Below are positions 23,278-33,250 of a stretch of 64,000 nucleotides of DNA, piece after piece. Position numbers and translations under genes: made by a program. Every line of letters starts with the position of its first letter. Position 1 is the first letter of the stretch. The stretch covers positions 1 to 64,000 of the forward strand of contig CAYFMQ010000007.1 of NCBI GenBank assembly GCA_964344255.1, in the 5' to 3' direction. This stretch comes from JAJFIE01 sp964344255. Lineage in GTDB: Bacteria; Pseudomonadota; Alphaproteobacteria; Rhodospirillales; Casp-alpha2. The notes under the pieces were generated by a model. The model ran no database searches and was not told the DNA's origin. It saw only the letters and a program-made list of their open reading frames with translations.

Positions 23278-25959
23278 ATGACAAGCGTCGTCATTGTAGA
23301 GAGCCCTGCAAAGGCCAAAACCATCAACAAATACCTGGGCGATGAGTTCAAGGTGCTGGCGAGTTATGGTCATATCCGTGACCTGCCAGCCAAGGACGGC
23401 TCCGTGCGCCCGGACGACGACTTCTCCATGGACTGGGAAATCGATGAGCGCTCGCGCAAGCATATCCGGGAAATCGAAAGCGCCGTGAAAGGCGCCGACA
23501 AACTGTTTCTGGCGACGGACCCCGACCGCGAAGGCGAGGCCATTTCGTGGCATGTCCAGAAAACGCTTGATGACAAGAAACTGCTCGACGGTGTCGATGT
23601 GAAGCGCGTGGTCTTCAACGAAATCACCAAAGGCGCGATCCAGGAAGCCTTTGATCATCCCCGTGACCTGAACAAGGAACTGGTCGATGCCTATCTGGCG
23701 CGCCGTGCCCTGGACTATCTGGTCGGCTTCACCCTGTCGCCGGTTCTGTGGCGCAAGCTGCCGGGCAGCCGTTCCGCCGGACGCGTTCAGTCCGTCGCTT
23801 TGCGGCTGATCTGCGAACGGGAAACCGAAATCGAGGTTTTCAAGCCGCAGGAATACTGGAGCGTTGAGGCGACGCTGACGACGCCTGAGGGTGCATCTTT
23901 CAAGGCGTCGCTCAATCAGCTCAACGGCGAAAAGCTGAAGAAGCTGTCGCTGGGCTCGGAAGCCGAAGCCATCAACGCCGTTAACGCCATCAATGCCGCA
24001 AGCCTGAGCGTCGGCGATATCGAGCGCAAACAGGTCCGCCGCAATCCGGCAGCCCCCTTCACGACCTCGACCTTGCAGCAGGAAGCGTCGAGAAAACTGT
24101 ATTTCGGCGCCAGAAAAACCATGCAGGTGGCTCAGAAACTTTATGAAGGCATCAATATCGGCGGCGAGACCGTTGGCCTGATCACCTACATGCGAACCGA
24201 CGGCATCAATATCGCCAACGAAGCCATTGATGCGGCGCGGGCCATGATCAGGCGGGATTATGGCGACAATTACGTCCCGGATGAGCCAAGGATCTACAAG
24301 AACAAGGCGAAGAACGCGCAGGAAGCACACGAGGCGGTTCGCCCGACGGACATGAACCGCCATCCGAGAGAGGTAGCGTCCTATCTCGATGACGATCAGC
24401 GCAAACTCTACGAGTTGATCTGGAAACGGACCATGGCAAGCCAGATGGCCTCCGCCGTGCTGGATCAGGTCGGCGTCAACATTCCGGCCTCGGACGGCAG
24501 CGTTGTTTTACGCGCTACTGGGTCTGTCGTGGCATTCGACGGTTTCTTCCGTGTTTACCAGGAAGGCAAGGACGCGGCGGAGAACGGCGAGCAATCACCA
24601 ACCGGAAAAGGCGATGACAAGGATCGTATCCTGCCGCCATTGACCGAGGGCATGCCGTTGGAGCGCGCTTCTGTTGATCCGGAACAGCACTTCACCCAGC
24701 CGCCGCCCCGTTATTCGGAAGCCAGCCTGGTGAAAACGCTGGAGGAATACGGCATCGGCAGGCCTTCTACCTACGCCTCGATCCTTTCGGTGCTTCAGGA
24801 TCGTAACTACGTGCGGCTGGAAAAACGCCAGTTCATCCCGGAAAACAGGGGCCGTGTCGTTGTCGCCTTCCTGTCCAGGTTCTTTCCGCGTTACGTGGAA
24901 TACGATTTCACGGCGGGGGTGGAAAACGAGCTCGATGACATATCCGCCGGCAAGATCGACTGGAAAACGGTGCTCCGGACGTTCTGGTCGCCCTTCTACT
25001 CGACGACGGAAGACATCAAGGGCCGCCCCAACCGGGAGATCATCGACGCAATCGACGAGCTTCTCGGCCCCCACTTCTTCCCGGAACGCGAAGACGGCCG
25101 CAATACGAGGAAATGCCCCTCCTGCGATGACGGTCGGCTCGGGCTGAAGCCCAGCCGCCAGAACGGCTTCTTTATCGGCTGCTCCAATTACCCGGAATGC
25201 AGCTATACCCGCTCTCTTGGCATCGTCACGGGCGATGAAGATGACGCTGCAGCAGCCGATAACGGACCGCGGGAACTGGGAACCGACCCGGATACCGGCC
25301 TGGGAGTCTCGCTCCGCAAAGGCCCCTTTGGCCCCTACGTTCAGTTAGGTGAGGCTCCCCCTAAGGAAACGGGCAAGAAGAAAAGCGCAGCGCCGAAACC
25401 GAAGCGCGCCTCCATTCCCAGGCACATGGAACCGGCCTCCATTGATCTGGACAAGGCGCTTAAGCTGCTGTCCCTGCCGCGTCAGATCGGTGAGCACCCG
25501 GAAACCGGCGATATGATCAAGGCGGGACTTGGGCGCTTTGGCCCTTACCTGTTTTACCAGGGCAATTACTTCTCACTGAAAGAAGACGATGTTCTCGAGA
25601 TCGGCCTGAACCGCGCCGTGACCGTGATCGCTGAATCGCCCAAGAAAGAACCGGCTGTCGAGCTCGGCGCTCATCCCGATGACGGCAAGCCGATCATGCA
25701 GAAATCCGGCCGCTGGGGGCCCTATGTCCAGCATGGGCGTATCCGGGCGACAATTCCGAAGGACATGGACGCCAAGTCCATAACGTTGGAGCAGGCCGTT
25801 GAAATGCTCGCCGCCAAAGCCGAGAAAAGCGGCAACGGAAAGACAAAATCAAAGGCCAAGGCCAAAGGCAAAACCGCGTCCAAGTCTGCATCCAAGTCTA
25901 CGGCCAAGAAGAAGACCGCCAAGGAATCCGATGCGACTCCCGCAGCGGCGGATGGCTGA
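23278..25959 (+). CDS. topA: DNA topoisomerase I
   Basis: An 893-residue type IA topoisomerase that relaxes negative supercoils. The Toprim domain opens with VVIVESPAKAKTINKYLG and contains FLATDPDREGEAISWH. The catalytic tyrosine lies in GLITYMRTDGI near residue 303. A four-cysteine zinc finger (CPSCDDGRLG ... CSNYPEC) appears near residues 617-642. It is followed by repeated topoisomerase C-terminal modules marked GPFGPYVQLG, GRFGPYLFY and GRWGPYVQHG. The tail is Lys/Ala/Ser-rich (about 845-893). Full-length. Followed after 5 nt by rnr. Confidence 0.97.
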   Translation: MTSVVIVESPAKAKTINKYLGDEFKVLASYGHIRDLPAKDGSVRPDDDFSMDWEIDERSRKHIREIESAVKGADKLFLATDPDREGEAISWHVQKTLDDKKLLDGVDVKRVVFNEITKGAIQEAFDHPRDLNKELVDAYLARRALDYLVGFTLSPVLWRKLPGSRSAGRVQSVALRLICERETEIEVFKPQEYWSVEATLTTPEGASFKASLNQLNGEKLKKLSLGSEAEAINAVNAINAASLSVGDIERKQVRRNPAAPFTTSTLQQEASRKLYFGARKTMQVAQKLYEGINIGGETVGLITYMRTDGINIANEAIDAARAMIRRDYGDNYVPDEPRIYKNKAKNAQEAHEAVRPTDMNRHPREVASYLDDDQRKLYELIWKRTMASQMASAVLDQVGVNIPASDGSVVLRATGSVVAFDGFFRVYQEGKDAAENGEQSPTGKGDDKDRILPPLTEGMPLERASVDPEQHFTQPPPRYSEASLVKTLEEYGIGRPSTYASILSVLQDRNYVRLEKRQFIPENRGRVVVAFLSRFFPRYVEYDFTAGVENELDDISAGKIDWKTVLRTFWSPFYSTTEDIKGRPNREIIDAIDELLGPHFFPEREDGRNTRKCPSCDDGRLGLKPSRQNGFFIGCSNYPECSYTRSLGIVTGDEDDAAAADNGPRELGTDPDTGLGVSLRKGPFGPYVQLGEAPPKETGKKKSAAPKPKRASIPRHMEPASIDLDKALKLLSLPRQIGEHPETGDMIKAGLGRFGPYLFYQGNYFSLKEDDVLEIGLNRAVTVIAESPKKEPAVELGAHPDDGKPIMQKSGRWGPYVQHGRIRATIPKDMDAKSITLEQAVEMLAAKAEKSGNGKTKSKAKAKGKTASKSASKSTAKKKTAKESDATPAAADG

Positions 25960-25964
25960 TAACG

Positions 25965-28250
25965 GTGGCCAAGCGCCCCAAGGCTCCTTCCCCTTTTCCC
26001 AGCCGGGAAGAAATCCTGCGTTTCATTCATGAAAGCACCGGTACGGTCGGGAAGCGCGAGATTGCCCGCGCCTTCCGTCTCGATTCCAGGCAAAAGATGG
26101 AACTGAAAAAAGTCCTTCGGGAAATGGAATTGGACGGATCCCTGCAAAAGGGGCGTGGCCGGCGATTTTCCGAGCCTGGAACCCTGCCGTCCGTTAGCGT
26201 GGTCGAGGTGACCGGCCTTGATATGGATGGCGAAGTGCTGGCCAAGCCCGTTCCCTGGGATTTTCCCCCACCGGTTCCCGTCATCTACATGGCGCCGGAA
26301 AAGCGGGGCCATCCGGCATTGGGTTTTGGCGACAGGGTTCTTGCCCGTCTGACGCCAACGGAGCGTACAAGCGCCGAAGAAGCGCCAGTGTATGAAGGCA
26401 AGACCATCCGGCGTCTGACGACGTCGCCGAGCAAGGTCATGGGGATGCTTGAAGATGTCGGCGGGCGGTTTCGCCTGAGGCCAACCGACCGGCGGACGAA
26501 ATCCGAAATGATCGTCGAGTTTCCCGATGCCGAGGGATGCACATCAGGCGATCTCGTTCGCGCGGAACTGATGCCCGGACGGCACTATGGCCTTAAACGC
26601 GCCCGTGTGGTCGAGAACCTCGCCAGCGCTGACAATCCCCGCGCCGCCAGCGTCATCGCCATTCACGATCACGGCTTGCCGGTGGATTTTCCGTCGGATG
26701 CCCTGAAACAGGCAAACGCTGCCTCAGCCGCCCCGATGGAAGACCGGGAGGACTTAAGGGAAGTCCCCCTTGTCACCATCGACGGCGCCGACGCCAGGGA
26801 TTTCGATGATGCCGTATGGGCCGAACCGGATGATGATCCCGACAATGAAGGCGGTTGGCATATCATCGTCGCCATCGCCGATGTGTCCTGGTACGTCCGG
26901 CCCGACAGTTCATTGGATAAATCTGCTTATCTGCGCGGCAATTCGGTTTACTTTCCGGACAGGGTCGTGCCCATGCTGCCGGAAGCCTTGTCCAACGGCT
27001 GGTGCTCGCTGGTCCCTGACGAAGACCGGCCATGCCTGGCGGCGCATATGTGGCTGTCCAAACAGGGCAAGTTGCTGCGCCACAGGTTTTGCCGCGCCAT
27101 GATGCGAAGCCATGCGCGCCTGACCTACGCCCAGGTCCAGGCATTCCAGAATGAAGGGAAAGTCCCCGAGCATCTGGATGAAACCCTGCTGGATATAGTG
27201 ATCCGTCCCTTGTACGGAGCCTATGAATCCCTGAGCAAGGCCCGCACGAACAGGGGTGTTCTGGAGCTTGAAATCCCCGAACGGCAGGTCCTGATCGGCG
27301 AAGACGGCACTGTTTCGGGTATCGTCAATAGAGACCGGTTCGATTCGCACAAGCTGATCGAGGAATTCATGATCGCGGCGAATGTCGCCGCGGCGGAAAC
27401 GTTAGAGAAACGCCGCCAGCCATGTCTGTATCGCATACACGACCAGCCCAGCATGGAAAAAATGGAACTGCTGCGGGAATTTCTCGACAGTCTGAATTTG
27501 CCCGTCCCCAAGGGGCAGGTTATGCGGGCGGCGCAATTCAACGGCATCCTGCAAAAGGTTGCCGATACGCCGAAAGCGGATATGGTCAACACGGTTATCC
27601 TCAGGAGCCAGTCACAGGCCGAGTACAACCCCGACAACATCGGCCATTTCGGCCTGAACCTGATGCGGTATTGCCATTTCACGTCGCCGATCCGGCGCTA
27701 TTCGGACCTGGTTGTACACAGGGCCCTTATCAGGGGCTTGAAGCTGGGCGAAGGCGGCCTGGAGAAGGATCATCGTGATTTCCGGGATATGGGATCCCAT
27801 CTGTCGGATACGGAACGCCGGGCGGCGGCGGCCGAACGGGACGCCGTTGACCGGTTCACAGCCGGTTACCTTTCCTCTCATGTCGGTAGCGACTTCACGG
27901 GACGGATCACCGGCGTCACCCGGTTCGGGCTGTTTGTTATGCTCGATGACAACGGCGCCGACGGCCTGATCCCCATCAGCACCCTGCCTGACGATTACTA
28001 CCGCCATGACGAAGCCGCCCATTGTCTTCGCGGTGACGATACCGGTCGAGAATTCACATTGGGTCAGAAGCTGGAAGTCACCCTGACGGAAGCCAGCCCC
28101 ATAACCGGCGGCATGGTCCTGCGGCTGACAGAGAAGGAAGCGGCATCGGGCCCGGTGGCGTCAAGCCGCCGTAAAAGCCAGGGACAGCCAAAATCATCCC
28201 GCGGGCGGCGGCTGGCGAAACGGAAAAAAGCGCAACAACGCAAGCGTTAG
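25965..28250 (+). CDS. rnr: Ribonuclease R
   Basis: A 761-residue 3'-5' exoribonuclease that degrades structured RNA. An N-terminal winged-helix domain (about 10-70) is followed by cold-shock domains, then the RNB catalytic domain (about 265-590) with DGADARDFDDAV, whose clustered Asp residues bind magnesium, and HFTSPIRRYSDLVVHR. An S1 domain (about 640-725; FTGRITGVTRFGLFVML) and a basic Lys/Arg tail complete it. The start codon is GTG. The 5-nt gap to topA suggests co-transcription. Confidence 0.95.
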   Translation: MAKRPKAPSPFPSREEILRFIHESTGTVGKREIARAFRLDSRQKMELKKVLREMELDGSLQKGRGRRFSEPGTLPSVSVVEVTGLDMDGEVLAKPVPWDFPPPVPVIYMAPEKRGHPALGFGDRVLARLTPTERTSAEEAPVYEGKTIRRLTTSPSKVMGMLEDVGGRFRLRPTDRRTKSEMIVEFPDAEGCTSGDLVRAELMPGRHYGLKRARVVENLASADNPRAASVIAIHDHGLPVDFPSDALKQANAASAAPMEDREDLREVPLVTIDGADARDFDDAVWAEPDDDPDNEGGWHIIVAIADVSWYVRPDSSLDKSAYLRGNSVYFPDRVVPMLPEALSNGWCSLVPDEDRPCLAAHMWLSKQGKLLRHRFCRAMMRSHARLTYAQVQAFQNEGKVPEHLDETLLDIVIRPLYGAYESLSKARTNRGVLELEIPERQVLIGEDGTVSGIVNRDRFDSHKLIEEFMIAANVAAAETLEKRRQPCLYRIHDQPSMEKMELLREFLDSLNLPVPKGQVMRAAQFNGILQKVADTPKADMVNTVILRSQSQAEYNPDNIGHFGLNLMRYCHFTSPIRRYSDLVVHRALIRGLKLGEGGLEKDHRDFRDMGSHLSDTERRAAAAERDAVDRFTAGYLSSHVGSDFTGRITGVTRFGLFVMLDDNGADGLIPISTLPDDYYRHDEAAHCLRGDDTGREFTLGQKLEVTLTEASPITGGMVLRLTEKEAASGPVASSRRKSQGQPKSSRGRRLAKRKKAQQRKR

Positions 28251-28316
28251 AATTTTTTGTATTCCAGGTTTTCCACCGGTTTTTTTTCACCACCGCTACC
28301 GGATTATTCAGCTTGC

Positions 28317-29357
28317 CTAGTAGAAAAGCGTCTCAGCGATCCATGTTTCGTAATTGCGATCGCCGATGCGTTCGTCATCCATCGGATTTAAGGATACCGA
28401 AGGAATGCCTTGTTCCTGTTGACGCGCTTCCGAGGGGCTCATCTTAAACTGCTTGCGAAACGCCCGGGAGAAATGAGCTTCGTTCGTAAACCCCCAGTCG
28501 AATGCGATTTCGGCGATCGTGCGGTTCTGCTGCATGGGATCTATCAGGTTGCGCAGGCTTCCATACAACCGGCGACGCCGGATGTAATTCATGACGCCGT
28601 CATAGGGCTCAAACAAACGATACAATGCCGCCCGTGAGACGCCCGATGCCTTGGCGACGCCAGCAGCATCAAGGTCACTATTTTGTATATTATTATCAAT
28701 GACTTGCTTGGCATGAAGCAAGACACTGGAGGCGACGGCGCTGGAATTTTCATCGACACCTTCACCCAAACCGTTAAGGGTGGCTGCAATCAGAGATGCC
28801 GTAACGTCATCGAGAGAACTTCTTTGCTCATCATTCATTGAACCGCTCAACTCATATAAATCCCGCATGTAACGGGACAGTATCTGGGACAGCGGTTCGT
28901 GTGATTTAAGGATACGGCCATGCTGGCTATCCGGCCGTTGCAACAACGGTGCAAGCAGGTGCCGTGGCAGAATGATCGACAGATTATCAAAATCCGATGA
29001 ATCGGCTACATGCTCTTCCGAAAGATCATGGACCATCAGATCGCCAGGGCTTGATTCAACCTCCTTCCGGCCTCTCCGGATATGCTGGCTTCCCGTAAGG
29101 AACAACTGAATCATGAAATGGTCCACGCCATCGCGCGCAACGTGGAATGGCGTCCGCCGGAACTCCTGGGCCGACGTCCGGCACCGGGCAATCATCAGGT
29201 TATCCAGCAGGTAACCGTGGATGTTTGCATTGAAGCTGTCCTTCGGGGAATTGGAATTCTGCTTTACGTCATAGAGGACGCCAATGCTCTCTCGCCAACT
29301 TTCGAATCGCTGTTCTACGGGCAGCAAATCCGTTGAAAATCTCGACTCAAGAGCCAT
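28317..29357 (-). CDS. AraC-family transcriptional regulator
   Basis: A 346-residue regulator with an N-terminal ligand-sensing domain of the AraC_binding_2 type (about 15-190; DHFMIQLFLTGSQHIRRGRKE and LSIILPRHLLAPLL) and a C-terminal two-helix-turn-helix DNA-binding domain (about 225-325). The second helix region RTIAEIAFDWGFTNEAHFSRAFRKQF is the classic AraC signature. The target is unknown; no catabolic operon adjoins it. It is convergent with rnr. The 28251-28316 gap is T-rich and may terminate both transcripts. Confidence 0.92.
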   Translation of the reverse strand: MALESRFSTDLLPVEQRFESWRESIGVLYDVKQNSNSPKDSFNANIHGYLLDNLMIARCRTSAQEFRRTPFHVARDGVDHFMIQLFLTGSQHIRRGRKEVESSPGDLMVHDLSEEHVADSSDFDNLSIILPRHLLAPLLQRPDSQHGRILKSHEPLSQILSRYMRDLYELSGSMNDEQRSSLDDVTASLIAATLNGLGEGVDENSSAVASSVLLHAKQVIDNNIQNSDLDAAGVAKASGVSRAALYRLFEPYDGVMNYIRRRRLYGSLRNLIDPMQQNRTIAEIAFDWGFTNEAHFSRAFRKQFKMSPSEARQQEQGIPSVSLNPMDDERIGDRNYETWIAETLFY

Positions 29358-29561
29358 CCCATTCCCTTCCCCGGCCTACATGGATATGCCATCAGGCGCC
29401 TTTATGAAAAATCATTTTAAACGAATCGGTTAATGAGACAAACAGTCAAGATTCAGAGACGAATGAACAAGGACATCTATGAGCCGGAACGTTACCATTA
29501 TGGTTAATGCTACACCGCTCTGACCATGAATGAGTCAGCACAGAGAATAAAGGCGAAGCCC

Positions 29562-29753
29562 ATGACATCGACTGTTTTAATCCCACTGATTGGTATCGCG
29601 ATCGGCGCCACCGGCGGTTTGTTCATTGGTGAAATGAGCAATATCTGGTTTGAAGGCGAAACCCTTGATCTTCGGGTCATTCTTGCATTGTTTGGAACAT
29701 TGGTCGGATATTTTGCAGCACGGTATCTCTCCCGGTTTATGATTATTGAGTAA
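29562..29753 (+). CDS. Small two-helix membrane protein, unknown
   Basis: A 63-residue protein that I do not recognise. It has two hydrophobic segments, about 4-22 (VLIPLIGIAIGATGGLFIG) and 37-56 (VILALFGTLVGYFAARYLS), separated by an acidic turn. Gly-rich helix faces resemble small Gly-zipper membrane proteins. I prefer ATG 29562, which has AAGG about 9 nt upstream; an in-frame ATG at 29526 would add 12 residues. It is about 100 nt upstream of the S41 protease gene in the same direction. Confidence 0.55.
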   Translation: MTSTVLIPLIGIAIGATGGLFIGEMSNIWFEGETLDLRVILALFGTLVGYFAARYLSRFMIIE

Positions 29754-29858
29754 TCCGGGCTCTCAGAAAATAACCATCACGTATGGACTAAACCCTATCG
29801 CCCCTTGTTCTCGTTAAGTTCCAACCGTATGATAGCGGTGGACAACGATGAGAACTGG

Positions 29859-31433
29859 ATGATTTTCAGACGCTCGCTCCTTTCAGCACTGCTAACCGCC
29901 TCAATCACTGTATCGATTGCGGCGTGTTCTGTTACGCCTGATAGCGCCGATGTATTTGAAAACCGTTTTCCTGTCGGTGATGCAGAAGAAATTTTCGAGT
30001 CCGGTTTTCGCAACATTTCCGAGAAATACATCGACGACGTAATGGTCGAAACCCTGGCGGTAGAAGGCATTCGGGGCCTGTCGTCACTGGACCCGGCAAT
30101 TTCCCTTTCCCTCGGCGACCAGGCCATCGAGGTCAGCTACAACAGGCAGACGATCAGCCATCTTCTGAAACCGGATGCGGATGATTCGTCCGGGTGGGCC
30201 ACGGTAGTTGCCGCCACGACGGCCGACGCCCAGTTTTATTCCAATGAAATCAAGACATCCGACCCCGAGAGGCTTTATGAAGCCGTTTTTGACGGCGCGA
30301 TCAGCACGCTCGATGTGTATTCACGTTACGCCGGAAAGGCGGAGGCCGGTGAAAACCGCGCCAAGCGTGACGGATTTGGCGGCATTGGCGTGCGGTTCAG
30401 CAAGGAACAGGATCGGATCCTGATAACCGAGGTTTTGCCTTCAAGCCCTGCTGAAAATTCAGGAATCATGGTTCACGATGAACTGATCGCCATCGAAGAC
30501 AAGGCCGTCAGCGACATGGATATGCACTCTATCGTCAAAATGCTGCGCGGTCCCATTGGCACTTCCGTCGATCTTGTCATTTCACGCGACAGCATTTCAT
30601 CCTTGTCTCTTACCTTGAAGCGCAGCCACATCGTGCCCCCGACGGTTAAGGTAAAACTGCTGGACGATGTGATGCACATGAAGATCACCAGTTTCAACCA
30701 GGGCACCGCCAGCAGCGTTGTATCGGAATTGAAGAACTACCTCGGCCCTGAGAGCGAAACCCACCATGACATAAAAGGCATCGTCCTTGATCTGAGAGGG
30801 AATCCCGGCGGGCTGTTAAAACAGTCTATTGAGGTCGCCGATGCGTTTCTCGTCCATGGCGACATCCTGAATACCCTCGGCCGCCATCCCGACAGCATTC
30901 AACATTACGAGGCGGCCGGGCAGGATCAGGCTTTAGGTCTGCCGATGGCTGTCCTGATCGACGGCAAGTCCGCTTCCGCCGCTGAAATTGTTGCTGCAGC
31001 GCTCCAAGACAGGGAACGGGCCGTTGTGGTTGGAACATCCTCCTACGGCAAGGGGTCCGTGCAGACAGTTGTCCGCCTGCCGAACAGTGGTGAAATAACC
31101 CTGACATGGTCGCGTTTCATGGCGCCTTCCGGGTATGTTCTTCAGGATCTGGGGGTTTTTCCTGTTATCTGCACCAGCGGAACGGAAACCGAAACAGATG
31201 GTTTTTTAAGAAAGGCCCTGCAAAACCACGGCAAGACACTGGGAACGCTCGAAGTCTGGCGCGCCATGTCGCATAAGGATAAGGCGGAATTTTCCGAACT
31301 GAGGAATGAATGCCCTCCCGAGCGGCATAACAGCAAAGATGATGTTGAAATTGCTCGCTCTCTGATTACCGACGGGGCATTGTATTTCAAGGCCCTGGAT
31401 CTGACCTCCGCCACTGCCCATGTGATGAATTGA
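29859..31433 (+). CDS. S41-family C-terminal processing protease, lipoprotein
   Basis: A 524-residue protease of the CtpA/Prc class. From ATG 29859 it begins with a lipoprotein signal ending in SIAAC, so the mature protein is probably lipid-anchored in the periplasm. A PDZ domain (about 165-250; GGIGVRFSKEQDRILITEVLPSSPAE) precedes the S41 catalytic domain. The nucleophile is the Ser in GKSASAAEI and the general base the Lys in SYGKGSVQT. The strand IVLDLRGNPGGLL is also typical. A C-terminal extension of about 90 residues has no known domain. In-frame TTG and ATG codons upstream would place the lipobox too far inside. Confidence 0.88.
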   Translation: MIFRRSLLSALLTASITVSIAACSVTPDSADVFENRFPVGDAEEIFESGFRNISEKYIDDVMVETLAVEGIRGLSSLDPAISLSLGDQAIEVSYNRQTISHLLKPDADDSSGWATVVAATTADAQFYSNEIKTSDPERLYEAVFDGAISTLDVYSRYAGKAEAGENRAKRDGFGGIGVRFSKEQDRILITEVLPSSPAENSGIMVHDELIAIEDKAVSDMDMHSIVKMLRGPIGTSVDLVISRDSISSLSLTLKRSHIVPPTVKVKLLDDVMHMKITSFNQGTASSVVSELKNYLGPESETHHDIKGIVLDLRGNPGGLLKQSIEVADAFLVHGDILNTLGRHPDSIQHYEAAGQDQALGLPMAVLIDGKSASAAEIVAAALQDRERAVVVGTSSYGKGSVQTVVRLPNSGEITLTWSRFMAPSGYVLQDLGVFPVICTSGTETETDGFLRKALQNHGKTLGTLEVWRAMSHKDKAEFSELRNECPPERHNSKDDVEIARSLITDGALYFKALDLTSATAHVMN

Positions 31434-31458
31434 TCCGGGGGACACATACCTTTCCCTC

Positions 31459-31486
31459 TTGACACCGAGCGCGCTGGATGTATGGT
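31459..31486 (+). promoter_or_regulatory. Sigma70 promoter for rpmG
   Basis: A consensus TTGACA (31459-31464) and TATGGT (31481-31486) are separated by 16 nt. The start is expected near 31493, giving a leader of about 48 nt before rpmG. Confidence 0.65.
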
Positions 31487-31540
31487 GCGCGGCCTGAAAC
31501 AACCACATCATACCGTAATCGAACGAACGGACAGATAACG

Positions 31541-31708
31541 ATGGCAAAGCCAAACAGCATTCTCGTCAAGTTACAGAGCACCGCCGATACCGGCTATTAT
31601 TATGTGACGAAGAAAAATCCCCGCAACATCACGGAAAAACTCGAATTCCGGAAATACGATCCGGTTGTGCGCAAGCATGTGATGTTCAAGGAAGCGAAGA
31701 TCAAATAA
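31541..31708 (+). CDS. rpmG: 50S ribosomal protein L33
   Basis: A 55-residue ribosomal protein of the large subunit. The sequence MAKPNSILVKLQSTADTGYY and the KNPRNITEKLEFRKYDP stretch match cysteine-free (zinc-independent) L33 of Proteobacteria. The start at ATG 31541 gives the standard length. It has its own promoter and is followed by an intrinsic terminator, so it is probably monocistronic. Confidence 0.97.
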   Translation: MAKPNSILVKLQSTADTGYYYVTKKNPRNITEKLEFRKYDPVVRKHVMFKEAKIK

Positions 31709-31752
31709 CAGTCGCCTGCGGACAATTTTATCCGCCGACGCAAGCAACGAAT

Positions 31753-31777
31753 CGCCGGTCCATCGGACCGGCGTTTG
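31753..31777 (+). terminator. Intrinsic terminator after rpmG
   Basis: A perfect 9-bp stem, CGCCGGTCC (31753-31761) with GGACCGGCG (31765-31773), has a 3-nt loop and is followed by TTTGT. It lies 45 nt after the rpmG stop. Confidence 0.8.
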
Positions 31778-31852
31778 TCATATCCGCACACCCCCAAGCT
31801 GACGGCATACCTTATCCGACGGGTTAATAAAAAAGCTCAGGGGGAATGGGAA

Positions 31853-32218
31853 TCAACCGAGAAACTTGTTCACGGTTTCCAGGAAAATCGGAACGGAAAT
31901 CGGCTTGGCGATATAGCCTTCACAACCGCCTTCCCTGATTTTCTCTTCATCACCTTTCATCGCGAAGGCCGTAACGGCGATCACCGGGATGGATTTCAAG
32001 TCGTCATCCGCTTTCATCATTTTGGTGACTTCCAGGCCTGAAATTTCCGGCAACTGGATATCCATGAGAATAAGGTCAGGATTGTGCTCGCGCGCAAGTT
32101 TGATTGCGTCGCGCCCGTCCATGGTCTGAACCGTATCGTAACCATGGGCCTGGAGCAGATCATTGAACAACTTCATGTTCAATTCATTATCTTCGACAAT
32201 TAGTATGGTTTTGCTCAT
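31853..32218 (-). CDS. divK: Single-domain response regulator DivK
   Basis: A 121-residue receiver domain with no output domain. It is strikingly close to Caulobacter DivK: ILIVEDNELNMKLF, PDLILMDIQLPEISGLEVTK with phosphoacceptor Asp53, VTAFAMKGDEEKIREGGCE and the switch Lys in YIAKPIS. DivK controls the DivJ/PleC/DivL phosphorelay that restrains CtrA and so links cell division with cell polarity. Here it is not followed by pleD, unlike Caulobacter. It lies 120 nt downstream of a Crp/Fnr-type gene on the same strand. Confidence 0.93.
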   Translation of the reverse strand: MSKTILIVEDNELNMKLFNDLLQAHGYDTVQTMDGRDAIKLAREHNPDLILMDIQLPEISGLEVTKMMKADDDLKSIPVIAVTAFAMKGDEEKIREGGCEGYIAKPISVPIFLETVNKFLG

Positions 32219-32338
32219 GAATTTGTCCCAAACAAACGACTGGGTTTACCCCTGTAATTTATGAATTGATATGCATCTTATCGTCTTGAGGACATATATG
32301 ACCAGTCCTTAATAAAACCAGATCTTTTAAAAATATGA

Positions 32339-33037
32339 TTATTCGCCCTTCACTTCTTCAACGATATCTTCCAGCGCCTCGACGTTCAGAACGACAAGTT
32401 TGTTCTTTTCCCGTTTCACGACATCCTGCCGGGCAAGGTCATTCATCACCCTGGCGACGGTTTCCCGGGTCGTACTGACACGGCTGGCGACATCGCCGTG
32501 GACAGGAATGGGCGATATCACCGCCTGATTATCATCCGTCATATTGGCTCTGGCGAGGCGCAGAAGGTCCGCGTGTACGCGGTTGTTGGCCGCAAGGGTG
32601 CTCAAGTCCATAATCCGCTCCGTCGCGGACCTGATGATGCCCGTAAGCGAGCGCATGACCTGGATGGCCACATGCGGATACTTGCCGCACAGATCCAGGA
32701 ACCGCTCAGGTGACAGCATGGCAAGCTGACAATCCCCGAGCGCCACCACCGACGCCGAGCGGGGTGATCCATCGATTGCCGCCAATTCCCCAAAATGAGC
32801 CCCCGACTGGAGGTCATCAAGGGTGATCTCCCGGCCGGACATTGAAAAGTTGGCGACACGGGCGCCGCCTTCGACAATAAAGAAGATGTCCCGTGTTTCG
32901 CTATGGCGATCTATGATCTGCTCATGCGGGGCATAGCGTTTCCATACGCATGTCTTGGCAAGTCTGGCCAATTCTTCTTCGGGAAGATCCTCAAGAAGTT
33001 TAACTTTTTTCAGCCCTGCAATTTCGGCCTCTGACAA
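32339..33037 (-). CDS. Crp/Fnr-family transcriptional regulator
   Basis: A 232-residue regulator with an N-terminal cyclic-nucleotide-binding domain (about 15-130) and a C-terminal winged helix (about 150-225). The binding cassette reads GELAAIDGSPRSASVVA, close to the cAMP-binding pattern GExA...RSA, so cAMP binding is plausible. The recognition helix lies in SRVSTTRETVARVMNDL, similar to Crp. No FNR iron-sulfur cysteine cluster is present. The start is a TTG at 33037 supported by AAGGGA upstream. An adenylate cyclase is encoded at 52.8-53.8 kb, so a functional link is possible though not shown. Confidence 0.88.
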   Translation of the reverse strand: MSEAEIAGLKKVKLLEDLPEEELARLAKTCVWKRYAPHEQIIDRHSETRDIFFIVEGGARVANFSMSGREITLDDLQSGAHFGELAAIDGSPRSASVVALGDCQLAMLSPERFLDLCGKYPHVAIQVMRSLTGIIRSATERIMDLSTLAANNRVHADLLRLARANMTDDNQAVISPIPVHGDVASRVSTTRETVARVMNDLARQDVVKREKNKLVVLNVEALEDIVEEVKGE

Positions 33038-33250
33038 CGTTGTTTCCCTTATCCAACGATTAAAAAACTGTATCGGTGCTGTTCATACGGAATTGATTCT
33101 TGAAGCGCTAATGATCGCGTATTGAGCCCCTGTATTTTTTGCTGGCGTGTGCCTGATCCTAAACATAACAGAGAACATACAGGTTTGGCGAGTATATGGT
33201 TGATATAATTCATCAAATTTCGAATTTCCGGAACCGGCGACGTTTTTATT

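Noticed and set aside
23230..24363. 377-residue minus-strand open frame across topA
   Set aside because: Antisense to conserved Toprim and catalytic motifs of topoisomerase I.
32219..32338. CtrA box (TTAA-N7-TTAA) upstream of divK
   Set aside because: Two TTAA sequences are present but with a spacing that does not match the consensus.
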